Shown here one piece after another: positions 9,210-16,976 of a stretch of DNA of 64,000 nucleotides (the first letter of the stretch is position 1; each line of letters opens with the position of its first letter). A program made the position numbers and the translations under genes. Under the pieces are notes generated by a model. The model was not told the DNA's origin. It worked only from the letters and a program-made list of their open reading frames with translations, and did no database searches. Source of the stretch: Microbacterium atlanticum (GTDB lineage: Bacteria; Actinomycetota; Actinomycetes; Actinomycetales; Microbacteriaceae); the NCBI RefSeq assembly GCF_015277815.1, contig NZ_CP063813.1, positions 2,356,001 to 2,420,000 of the forward strand, in the 5' to 3' direction.

Positions 9210-10947
9210 GATCGAGCGCCTGAACTTCACGACAGGCGCGATTTCGGGCTGGGTGGCTGGCGACGAGCGCCGAAGAAACTGGCCAGTGGTCTATGTTCTC
9301 GATGGTGCCGACTCGGCTCGTGCCGGGGCTGTCTACGTCGGTGAGACGGTCAACGCCGCTGCGCGCATGCGCCAGCATCTCGCCAACCCGGCCAAGAACG
9401 CATTCCGGCGCGTGCGCGTCGTCATCGACGACACCTTCAACAAGTCGGCGTGCCTCGATCTGGAGTCTCATCTGATCCGCTGGCTCGCGGGCGACGGACA
9501 GTTCACGGTGATGAATGGCAACGAGGGCATCATCGATGCTCGGTACTACGAACGCGACCTCTACCGAGAGAGCTTCCGCGACATCTTCGAAAAGCTGCGG
9601 TCAGAAGGAGTCTTCCAGCGCAGCATCCCTGAGATCGAGAACAGCGACCTCTTCAAACTGTCGCCGTTCAAAGTGCTTACGCCGGAACAAGCGATCGCCG
9701 TCGAGGACATTGTGGAAGGGCTCCTGGCCGACCTCAAGAGCGGCGCGTCTTCCGCGAGCGTGATCGAAGGGCAGCCTGGCACTGGTAAGACCATCGTCGC
9801 GATCTTTCTGATGAAGCTCCTCGCGGACATCCGCGACCACGCTGATGCAGAAGAAGTCGAACCGGACTCGATGTTCGCCGATTTCTTCGTCCCCGGGAAT
9901 CGCGAAGTGCTCGCGGGCCTTCGGATCGGTTTCGTCGTGCCTCAGCAGTCCTTGCGCGAATCCATCAAGCGTGTGTTCAAGAAGACACCAAAGGTCACGG
10001 AGGCACAGATCCTGACGCCCTTCGACGTGGGGGCATCAGATCAACCATGGGACCTGCTGATTGTCGACGAAACTCATCGCCTGAACCAACGCGCGAACCA
10101 GTCGTCGGGCGTCAACAACAAGCGATTCATCACAATCAACGAAAAGCTCTTTGGCGCTGACGACCCATCGAAGACGCAGCTGGACTGGATACGCGCTCAG
10201 AGTCGGCACCAGATCTATCTGCTAGATCTCGAGCAGACCGTACGACCGGCTGATCTGCCTCAGAGTGTCCTCCGCACACTCGTAGACCAGGCAAGGTCGA
10301 CGCATCGCCGGTATCCGCTGTCTACCCAGATGCGCGTGCGCGCGGGCGCCGACTATGTGCAATTCGTTCGGGACGTGCTGCGGGGAGAGTCCAACGCGAC
10401 CGCCCGCCCCGACCTCGGTGACTATGACCTGAGATTCTTCGACGACCTCGGGGCGATGCGACGCGAGATTTTCAAGCGCAACGACGAGCATGGCCTCGCC
10501 CGCCTGGTCGCCGGCTACGCATGGGAGTGGAAGAGCAACCGCGATAAGCAAGCGTTCGATATCGAGCTCGATGGCGTGCGCCTTCGCTGGAACAGCCAAG
10601 CCAAAGATTGGATCAATAGTCCGGCATCCATTCACGAGGTCGGGTCTATTCACACGGTTCAGGGCTACGACCTCAATTACGCAGGCGTCATCATCGGCAA
10701 CGACCTCCGCTACGACGCCCGATCCCGGCGGCTCTACATCGACCGCGCGTCGTATCGGGACGCCAAGGGCAAAGAGAACAACAAGCAACGCGGGATCGTC
10801 TACTCCGATGACGACCTACTGGAGTTCATCCGCAACATCTACGGAGTCCTCCTGACGAGGGGCATTCGCGGCACATACGTCTACGTGTGTGATCCGGCGC
10901 TACGCGCGTACATAAGGAACCGTATTGGGCGGCGCGTCAGCCGCTAG
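9196..10947 (+). CDS. GIY-YIG nuclease fused to DUF2075 helicase-like ATPase
   Basis: This 583-residue protein starts with a GIY-YIG nuclease module: Y33 in VVYVLDG, Y47-V-G-E50 in AVYVGETVNAAARMRQHL. The DUF2075 P-loop ATPase follows, with Walker A EGQPGTGKTIVA (about 190), Walker B LLIVDETHRL (about 285), STQMRVRAG, and the C-terminal SIHTVQGYDLNYAGVIIG, which resembles superfamily 1 helicase motif V/VI. I start at ATG 9196 inside the MazG-like gene; the frame is open further upstream, but that part looks noncoding. Fusion of GIY-YIG with DUF2075 implies a nucleic-acid processing enzyme. With the MazG-like partner it resembles defence or DNA-end processing modules. The function is inferred. 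Confidence 0.9.
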   Translation: MTPFEIERLNFTTGAISGWVAGDERRRNWPVVYVLDGADSARAGAVYVGETVNAAARMRQHLANPAKNAFRRVRVVIDDTFNKSACLDLESHLIRWLAGDGQFTVMNGNEGIIDARYYERDLYRESFRDIFEKLRSEGVFQRSIPEIENSDLFKLSPFKVLTPEQAIAVEDIVEGLLADLKSGASSASVIEGQPGTGKTIVAIFLMKLLADIRDHADAEEVEPDSMFADFFVPGNREVLAGLRIGFVVPQQSLRESIKRVFKKTPKVTEAQILTPFDVGASDQPWDLLIVDETHRLNQRANQSSGVNNKRFITINEKLFGADDPSKTQLDWIRAQSRHQIYLLDLEQTVRPADLPQSVLRTLVDQARSTHRRYPLSTQMRVRAGADYVQFVRDVLRGESNATARPDLGDYDLRFFDDLGAMRREIFKRNDEHGLARLVAGYAWEWKSNRDKQAFDIELDGVRLRWNSQAKDWINSPASIHEVGSIHTVQGYDLNYAGVIIGNDLRYDARSRRLYIDRASYRDAKGKENNKQRGIVYSDDDLLEFIRNIYGVLLTRGIRGTYVYVCDPALRAYIRNRIGRRVSR

Positions 10948-11139
10948 TCCGCTCGGCGTGCCGAGGGGCACGTCACCTGTGCTGGCTCATGGGGAAACGC
11001 GCCGCGAGGCGCGCACGGGTCAGTTCGTGCTTCAAGGAAGCCGTGCGCTCCGGATACCGAAACCAACGCGTTCGTGCGAGGGACCAATACGAGTCGGGCG
11101 GTCGCAACGCACGTTTCGCGATTCCTGTGTCGCGCAGGA

Positions 11140-12477
11140 CTAGTTGCGGGGTTCCGGTACGGGCCAGAGTCCGACCGACTGCCGGTACTCGGTGGCTTCG
11201 CCAACCTCGTTGAACTCGAGAATGTTGCCCACCTTTTCGATGAGGACGTCGCGCACCTCGGCGGGTGTGGCGAAGAAGAACTCCTTTCGCGCGTTGGCAC
11301 GGTTAAGGGCGCGGTCCGCGAAGTGATGATGCAGCTCAGATTCGAGGGTCACGGCGTCTTCCGAGAAGAAGAGGGCGTGCGTATCGAATCTGAACGGCAC
11401 AGAAGCCCCACCGAGCTCGACGATGCGATCACGCGGCTCGAGGCGTCGCGTCAGGCCGATCTTCACCACGTTGGCGCCGAAAGCCCCCTCGTTCGAGATC
11501 ACGTAGACATAACCAGCCCGAATGTTCGCTGCCCGGAAGTCGTTTTGCGCGATCGCATCATCGACCGCTGCGAGCCGTGCGCGCAGGGCGTCGTCGACCT
11601 GCCCCTGCTGCTCCAAGACTGACAAGGTGTTGAGGAGGTGTGCGCGTTCCTTGTCGAGGCGTGCTCGCTCCTCCGCGAGTTCGCGTTCGACCTTCTTCTC
11701 CTCACGGAGGCGAGCTCGCTCCTCACGTTCTGCCTCGCGCTCTTCCTGCTTCTTCATCAACCAGTCGGCGGTTAGCTCAATCTCCTCCACGCGCAGGTCA
11801 TGAAACTCATCGCTGATCTTCATTTCCATCAGTGCGCCGAGCTTCGCGATCGCCGTCCGCGATGCCTCAAGTCGACGTTTGGCGGTCACCACATTCCCGA
11901 CCCGAAGCGTTCGGATCGAGTTGTCAGCCTCAGCGTTGTAAGCCCGGAGCATGAGCTTGGCCAGGTCGTCGGTCATCCGGCGCCCCTGGGCGAGAGAGTT
12001 GTTGAAGGTGAACAACTCAGACTTCACGATCGCTCGACCCGCCTTTACAGCGTCGGCAATCCGCGACTCGAGTGCGGCAAGCGATTCTTGGTACGCCGCT
12101 GCCGTTTCAAGCGGGTGGTGGTATCGGTAGATCCCCACGTCCTGCAGCACTCGCGCGTCGCTCAACTCCACAACGTCGCCTGCACGTGCCTCCGCCAGCT
12201 GTGCGCGAAGTGAGGCGTTCTCGGCTTCAAGAAACGCTAGCCGTCCCATCTCCGGACTTGGGGCCGGCGCCGCGTCTCTCGGACTCGAATCTGCCGGATG
12301 ATCGTCCGTCGGCGCAACTTCCGCTGCAGTGGGCGGGTCGTCCGTCAGCCACAACTGCCATCCGGCTGGCGGCTCGGGCCATGACGGGTCGGGGGTCCAG
12401 CCTGCTGGCGGGACCCAACCCGCCGGTGGCTTGGGCCATCCAGGAGGCGGGTTAAACCGGACGCTGGAATTGGTCAT
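11140..12477 (-). CDS. PPGW-repeat, DUF4041-like, GIY-YIG (T5orf172) protein
   Basis: This protein has 445 residues. The first 45 form a Pro/Trp-rich low-complexity tail with PPPGWPKPPAGW-type repeats, found in some actinobacterial proteins. Next come a short coiled coil (LAFLEAENASLRAQLAEA), a DUF4041-like helical region (GIYRYHHPLETAAAYQESL), and a long charged coiled coil (about 255-300) rich in E and R. A T5orf172-type GIY-YIG nuclease domain (about 320-400) follows, reading GYVYVISNEGAFGANVVKIG and LESELHHHFADRALNRANARKEFF. Its ATG overlaps the stop of the upstream coiled-coil gene by 4 bp. DUF4041-GIY-YIG proteins occur in phages and defence islands. A nuclease tethered through coiled coils to its partner is my inference. 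Confidence 0.85.
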   Translation of the reverse strand: MTNSSVRFNPPPGWPKPPAGWVPPAGWTPDPSWPEPPAGWQLWLTDDPPTAAEVAPTDDHPADSSPRDAAPAPSPEMGRLAFLEAENASLRAQLAEARAGDVVELSDARVLQDVGIYRYHHPLETAAAYQESLAALESRIADAVKAGRAIVKSELFTFNNSLAQGRRMTDDLAKLMLRAYNAEADNSIRTLRVGNVVTAKRRLEASRTAIAKLGALMEMKISDEFHDLRVEEIELTADWLMKKQEEREAEREERARLREEKKVERELAEERARLDKERAHLLNTLSVLEQQGQVDDALRARLAAVDDAIAQNDFRAANIRAGYVYVISNEGAFGANVVKIGLTRRLEPRDRIVELGGASVPFRFDTHALFFSEDAVTLESELHHHFADRALNRANARKEFFFATPAEVRDVLIEKVGNILEFNEVGEATEYRQSVGLWPVPEPRN

Positions 12478-13724
12478 CGCGCGCGCCGCACGCCGCCGGC
12501 GACGGCGGGCACCAAACCGTGCGGGTTCTTGGATACCGATGCGCCAAGGTGCTCGAGAGTCGCGGACGGGACGACTGCGGACAAGTCGAGCGCCTCGAAC
12601 TCCTCGCGGCGTGCTGCGACTGCGACGAACGGCACGTACGTCGGTTGGCCGGTCGCCGGACTGATCGTCTCGGTCCCGAGCTCCAGTGAAATGCCCCCGA
12701 TCAGTCCTCGACGGTCGGCCTCGAACACCTCGTGAAGGGACCGCAGCGCGATGTTGTGAACGACACGCATGTAGCGGTCCTTTGTATCTTTCTGTGTTGC
12801 GGCAACAGGAGTGATTTCGTCCGTCGCTTTGGTGTAGCGGTACGACTTGATCGCGGGAATCGCGTCCGGCCCGGGAATCAGAACCCGAAGGCTGAGTTCG
12901 GCGGTGGTCGGCTCGAAGGTCGCCGAGTGCGATACCGGAAACCATTCCGGGTAGATCGAATTGGCGAGCACGATTCCGACGTACTCCTGAACGGCGTCAA
13001 CCGTGCCGTATGCCAGGCCCGAGATCAGCTGGTCGAGGGACTCATTCTGCTCGGCGACATTCTTCTCCCGCGCAGCTGACTCCGCCTCGTATTGCGCGAG
13101 CGCCTCGGCGAGGGCGGCCTGTCGCGCGCTCTCTGCTGCCCGATGAGCGGCCTCTTGCGCCGCGCGGCGTGCGGGAAGTTCGTCACTCGCAGCTTTCCAC
13201 GCCCAGTAGTCGGTCGCATACTGCTGCTCGGCCGCGGCTAGAGCATCCGCAGCCTTCTGTTTGCGCCCAAGCAGGCCCTTCACGGGCTCCGGTTCGCGCT
13301 TTACCGGCAGCGGAGGGTCCGGGATCGCCGCCGGCTCGGGAATCGGGACGCGCAGGTCTTCCCGGGGGAAGGGCGGGTGCGTTACGACGGCGCGCAGCGA
13401 CTCCAGGTCTACGAAGTCGTCCACATCGAGCGTTGCCGAGAGAATCTCCTCGAGTTCGACGAAGCGCCCGTTCAGCTCCGCGGTTAGCTCCTCCGCCTCG
13501 GCTTGGCGAGCATCTGCGTGCGCCTGAGCTGCTTCCCGCTCAAGACGTTTGCGATCCTGCTCCGACGCACGGGCGGCGGCTGCCGCCGCGCGCTCTGCGG
13601 CGCGTTGAGCAGCTTCGGCTCGCTTGACCGCCTGCGACTGTTGCCGCAGCGCGGCCTGCTGCCGCTGATCGGCAAGCTTCGCCTGGTGCTGAAGCTCGGC
13701 AAAGAATCCACGACGACGTGCCAT
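12474..13724 (-). CDS. Coiled-coil protein of unknown function
   Basis: I do not recognise a named family for this 416-residue protein. The N-terminus MARRRGFFAELQHQAKLADQ leads into an Ala/Arg/Gln-rich coiled coil (about 10-90). A proline-rich hinge (VPIPEPAAIPDPPLPVKREP) and a second Ala/Glu coiled coil (about 150-230) follow, then a globular C-terminal half containing YGTVDAVQEYVGIVLANSIY and AIKSYRYTKATDEIT. The ATG at 13724 has a GGGGGA ribosome site, while the upstream TTG is less likely. It is translationally coupled to the downstream DUF4041-GIY-YIG gene, so the two proteins probably act together, this one as a structural or sensing partner. Confidence 0.75.
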   Translation of the reverse strand: MARRRGFFAELQHQAKLADQRQQAALRQQSQAVKRAEAAQRAAERAAAAAARASEQDRKRLEREAAQAHADARQAEAEELTAELNGRFVELEEILSATLDVDDFVDLESLRAVVTHPPFPREDLRVPIPEPAAIPDPPLPVKREPEPVKGLLGRKQKAADALAAAEQQYATDYWAWKAASDELPARRAAQEAAHRAAESARQAALAEALAQYEAESAAREKNVAEQNESLDQLISGLAYGTVDAVQEYVGIVLANSIYPEWFPVSHSATFEPTTAELSLRVLIPGPDAIPAIKSYRYTKATDEITPVAATQKDTKDRYMRVVHNIALRSLHEVFEADRRGLIGGISLELGTETISPATGQPTYVPFVAVAARREEFEALDLSAVVPSATLEHLGASVSKNPHGLVPAVAGGVRRAR

Positions 13725-13889
13725 ACGTTCCCCCAATAGACCAACTCCCGAAGTCTATGGGGAAGCACGCCGTCCTTCTCACCCGCCTGCGCCAGGCCTC
13801 CACGTGGCGGCGCCTGAAAGGAACCGGGCGAATTCCCGCTGTACATGTCGTTGATCTCCAGGGCCCGGACGTAAAGCCATACTGGGCGA

Positions 13890-14510
13890 ATGGACGCCCG
13901 CTACGATTCATTCCCCTTCCAGGACGGACAGTTCCCTCCACTCGGCGCGAAGGCCTACGCCCCTGTCGTTCCTACGCGAGCGATGGGGTTCACCGACGAC
14001 GAAGAGTGGGAGGTAGTCGGGGAATCCCGCTACCTCGAGGGAATTCGACGCGTCAAGGAGGTGATGGATGCAGATGATGAGGGCGGGACGCTCTTCGCGC
14101 AGCTAATCGCAGAGCCCCTGAACGAGTTTGATCGCCACGCGGTGCGCGTGGACCTCGTGTGGGACTACCAACGAGAGACCTGCGGCTATCTGCCCCGCGA
14201 ACAGGCATACAGGCTCCAGCCGTTGGTGGTTCAGGCGGCCGACGACGGCCTGATCGTACTTCGAGAGGCCTCGCTATACGGCGGGACTCCCGATCGGCCA
14301 AACATCGGCGTCTGGCTCTCGCCTCCACCGATGTCCAGCGACTCTCAGGATTATGCGGACTTTCGAGCCGAGCGCGCCGCCGACGAGCGAGACGATTCCG
14401 CGACTGCTCAACGCGCGGACGCGGTCGCACGGGAGCACCGAGAGGCGATTGTCGCGGAGCAGGCTGCGCCATCGGAGAAGCGATCGCTATGGAAGCGACT
14501 CGGATTCTGA
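13890..14510 (+). CDS. HIRAN-like domain protein
   Basis: This 206-residue protein has a central segment reading EVVGESRYLEGIRRVKEV, then TLFAQLIAEPLNEFDRHAVR and CGYLPREQAYRLQPLV. This is the pattern of HIRAN domains (V-V-G-E-S... then N-x-x-D-x-x-A-V... then G-Y-L), which bind 3' DNA ends or damaged DNA. The C-terminus is charged and predicted helical, ending EKRSLWKRLGF. It is divergent from the coiled-coil/GIY-YIG operon with a 165-bp gap, so it may supply DNA recognition for that module. The start ATG has no strong ribosome site; later in-frame ATGs exist. Role inferred only from the domain. Confidence 0.65.
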   Translation: MDARYDSFPFQDGQFPPLGAKAYAPVVPTRAMGFTDDEEWEVVGESRYLEGIRRVKEVMDADDEGGTLFAQLIAEPLNEFDRHAVRVDLVWDYQRETCGYLPREQAYRLQPLVVQAADDGLIVLREASLYGGTPDRPNIGVWLSPPPMSSDSQDYADFRAERAADERDDSATAQRADAVAREHREAIVAEQAAPSEKRSLWKRLGF

Positions 14511-14671
14511 GGATTCCCATCTCGACGCACTAACTGCGCGCCGCACCTAGCAGGCCGACAATCTGTGGGAAACACGGGCGGGAGCTAGCAGCTCTGGCGG
14601 ATCAGGTATCCGCCGCCACACCGACGAGTACTGCGAGCCGACTGCTACAGTCGGCTCGAATCTCAAGGAGA

Positions 14672-15136
14672 ATGATGACGAGCAGCAGTACCCCAACGGT
14701 CGGCTCCGTTTCGTCTGACGCTTCGGCGAGAGATGTCATCACCGTTACCGTCAAGGGCACATCGCAGCTCAACGAAGCACACCGCGCGGCCTTCACGAAG
14801 ATCGTTCAGGACTACGCCTTCCGGGTGTTCGAGGTGGCATCGAAGGAGGAGTGGCTTCGAAGAGCCAGGGGCGTGCGGCATCGCGAGTTCAGCACCAAGA
14901 ACTTCGTCGACGCCGAACGTTCCGTGCTTGACGCGGGATGGGTCCGGCTCAAGACTCCGCGTTGGCACATCGTTGTCGAGGTCTTCCAACCACCGTTGTG
15001 GGCATTCGCCGGGTGGGCGTTGAGCATGACGCCCAACGGCTGGGGTTGGGCAGTGGTGACGGCGCTCACCATGGTCGTCGCCGCGGTGAGCCTGGCAATC
15101 GAGAAGATCCACAAGTGGATGCTGGAGAACAAATGA
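14672..15136 (+). CDS. Small membrane protein, first gene of a three-gene operon
   Basis: This 154-residue protein of unrecognised family has a soluble N-terminal domain (about 1-100) with ARDVITVTVKGTSQLNEAHR and GVRHREFSTKNFVDAERSVL. Two close hydrophobic helices follow near residues 105-120 and 125-145 (WGWAVVTALTMVVAAVSLAI), ending in a short positive tail. An AAGGAG ribosome site precedes the ATG-ATG start, and either ATG could serve. Its stop overlaps the ATG of the next gene (ATGA). The next two genes also encode membrane proteins, so I infer one membrane complex. Nothing in it identifies an enzyme. Confidence 0.7.
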   Translation: MMTSSSTPTVGSVSSDASARDVITVTVKGTSQLNEAHRAAFTKIVQDYAFRVFEVASKEEWLRRARGVRHREFSTKNFVDAERSVLDAGWVRLKTPRWHIVVEVFQPPLWAFAGWALSMTPNGWGWAVVTALTMVVAAVSLAIEKIHKWMLENK

Positions 15137-16026
15137 CCGCTCGCGAGCAAGACCGCCCGATCCTCACGGATGACGCTCGCGCGGCATTGGATGAGATTCT
15201 GAATCGCCAACGGGAAGAGGTGATTCGCGAGGCTGCGCGGCGCGGAGGCGGTCCGCTCGATGCTGTTGACGTATTGCGCGCCTACACCGAAACGACCGGC
15301 GCGCAGTCCGCGCCACTGAACCTCGAAGCAGAGGACCTGGTTGCTCAGTCAGAGCGGCGGCTGACGCTGCAGATCCAGGTCGGTCAAGCAACGGTTCTCG
15401 TGGTTGCTGCGAGTGCTGCAGCCGCCAGCCTGCTTGGTCTGTTTGCTGACTCGGGAAGAGTATCCGAACCATGGATCTCCATCCTCGCGACTATCACGTC
15501 CGCGGCCATGGCAGCCGCCACCGTCGTCTGGTTTCTGGCGGTTTCGGCGAGCAACAAGCGACGTGAGCGCGAAACGCTCGACCGCCTTTCGACCGTTCGC
15601 GCGCTCTCTCGCGACTACGCCTACGGGTCGGAGGTGGCGGCGTTGGCTGGTCCGTCGATCGACGAAGAGATCGCCGAGGCCGAGGAAGCGGCAATCACCC
15701 GCTACACCTTCTTGGCGCGGTGGATCGGAATCGAGAAACAGCTACTTCAACTCGCGGAGATTACTCTCGGGGGAAAGGATGCATCTCGGCCGATCCCGTC
15801 GGTCGTCCAGTCGCTCGTTCACGATCACGTGATCAGCGAGGATACCGAGTTCAGGATCAAGCGGGTGCTCAACAGCCGTAACGAGGTAGTCCATCGTGAG
15901 CACCCTCGCCTTGACTGGAGTCGCCTGGAGTACGACATGAAGAAGATCGAGACCGAGCTCAATGACGCGATCCGGGGCGCCCGCGCGCGGCGACGCCTGC
16001 CCAGACCCGCGAGCGCCAGTGACTGA
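15133..16026 (+). CDS. Membrane protein with C-terminal HEPN-type motif
   Basis: This 297-residue protein has two transmembrane helices (about 87-107, VLVVAASAAAASLLGLF, and 114-138, ISILATITSAAMAAATVVWF). An acidic helical region follows, then a C-terminal domain containing R249-N-E-V-V-H254 in VLNSRNEVVHREHPRLDW. R-N-x3-H is the catalytic signature of HEPN ribonucleases, and the surrounding helices fit that fold. It is coupled by 4-bp overlap to the upstream membrane gene and by 8-bp overlap to the downstream one. A membrane-anchored HEPN protein suggests an abortive-infection effector that senses the envelope. This is inferred; without structure prediction the motif alone is suggestive, not proof. 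Confidence 0.65.
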   Translation: MTAREQDRPILTDDARAALDEILNRQREEVIREAARRGGGPLDAVDVLRAYTETTGAQSAPLNLEAEDLVAQSERRLTLQIQVGQATVLVVAASAAAASLLGLFADSGRVSEPWISILATITSAAMAAATVVWFLAVSASNKRRERETLDRLSTVRALSRDYAYGSEVAALAGPSIDEEIAEAEEAAITRYTFLARWIGIEKQLLQLAEITLGGKDASRPIPSVVQSLVHDHVISEDTEFRIKRVLNSRNEVVHREHPRLDWSRLEYDMKKIETELNDAIRGARARRRLPRPASASD

Positions 16027-16579
16027 AGCTGAGCGGGCCTTCGTGGCTACCGTTGCACAGATCGCACCTGTACTCTTGCTGGCGCTCGTAGTGGAGTCTC
16101 GATTCTTCCGATTTACCTACGCCGACGCGGTCCCGTCGAGCCGCGTTGCGAGGCGGGCGATTCGTAAAGAGATGCCGTTCGTCGACTACTGGTCTTGGCG
16201 TGTGTTCACTGCTGGGCGTCGGTGGGGTTTAGGAGTCATTGCAAGCTCGGCCCTGGTTATGTTGCTGGCAATCTCGGTCATGCTCGCACTCATCTTGCTC
16301 GGACGTGACGAATCACCGTCCACAGCGGCCACTACGTTCTTCATCATCAGCCTCACGGCGGGCGCTCTCGCGGCCGGCGTGTTGCCGATGCATGGTCAGA
16401 TTGTCCAGCGCAACGTGCAGCTGGGACAGCTGGAGGACGAGCTGGCGGCAGCGATCCATGAGAAGGAACGGCGTGAACTAGCGCAGCGCGAAAGCGAGGC
16501 GGAACTCGCCGCGCAGTCGACGAAAACCAATCAGAGCTCGATCGCGCGCTGGTTTCGTTCACTGGGGCCGCGAACGTAG
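16019..16579 (+). CDS. Membrane protein, third gene of the HEPN membrane operon
   Basis: This 186-residue protein uses a GTG start (VTEAERAFVATVAQ) that overlaps the end of the HEPN-motif gene by 8 bp. Three hydrophobic helices are visible: about 8-28 (TVAQIAPVLLLALVVESRFF), about 68-96 (GVIASSALVMLLAISVMLAL) and about 103-125 (FFIISLTAGALAAGVLP). A charged coiled coil follows (LGQLEDELAAAIHEKERREL), and a cytoplasmic tail ends it. The family is unrecognised. The overlap with the HEPN gene implies the proteins are made together and probably form a complex. Confidence 0.68.
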   Translation: MTEAERAFVATVAQIAPVLLLALVVESRFFRFTYADAVPSSRVARRAIRKEMPFVDYWSWRVFTAGRRWGLGVIASSALVMLLAISVMLALILLGRDESPSTAATTFFIISLTAGALAAGVLPMHGQIVQRNVQLGQLEDELAAAIHEKERRELAQRESEAELAAQSTKTNQSSIARWFRSLGPRT

Positions 16580-16976
16580 CGACGACTCCATCTCTGCTCG
16601 CTCCTAGTCCTCTCGCTGAATTGCAGACGATGCCGCTCCGTTCACGCGCGGGTACCCGATCGAGCCGTCATCGTCTGGTCGCTGGAGACGTCCGCTAGGC
16701 CGGCGCTATCGTCTCGGACGGTCAGGTGCCACATTCGACGGAACAGGTGGGCGCCGATCGCAATATCGACCAGGGCGAGAAGACGAAGTCCAAGCCGACG
16801 AATGAGAGGGTGACGAGCAAAGGTGACAAAAGCCAGACAACCAACGGGAACCAGCAATCCAGCAATGCACGCAGGCACCATGGGTGAGCGACGCCCTTTA
16901 GCAACACTCCCCTACACATACCTGCACGCCCGAAAAATCCCTGGATAATCGGTAAAACGCGCCCTATTCTGACCGC
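16580..16976. other. Gap upstream of the relaxase; candidate oriT region
   Basis: These 397 bases hold no certain gene. A 79-codon left-facing frame (16642-16881; MVPACIAGLLVPVGCLAF) has one hydrophobic segment but no ribosome site, and I leave it uncalled. Relaxase genes of the MobF type usually have oriT just upstream, so this is the place to look for a nick site. I could not identify one by eye. Confidence 0.35.
16965..16970 (+). promoter_or_regulatory. Possible -10 element for a leaderless relaxase mRNA
   Basis: TATTCT ends 6 bases before the relaxase ATG at 16977, and no ribosome site is visible. This spacing is the pattern of leaderless actinobacterial transcripts, in which the start codon is also the transcription start. 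Confidence 0.35.

Noticed and set aside
10956..10971. Hairpin CGTGCCGAGGGGCACG after the DUF2075 gene
   Set aside because: Only six pairs and no T tract; too weak to call a terminator.
16642..16881. A 79-codon left-facing hydrophobic frame
   Set aside because: One hydrophobic segment but no ribosome site, no neighbour coupling and no recognised family; kept only as a note in the gap entry.
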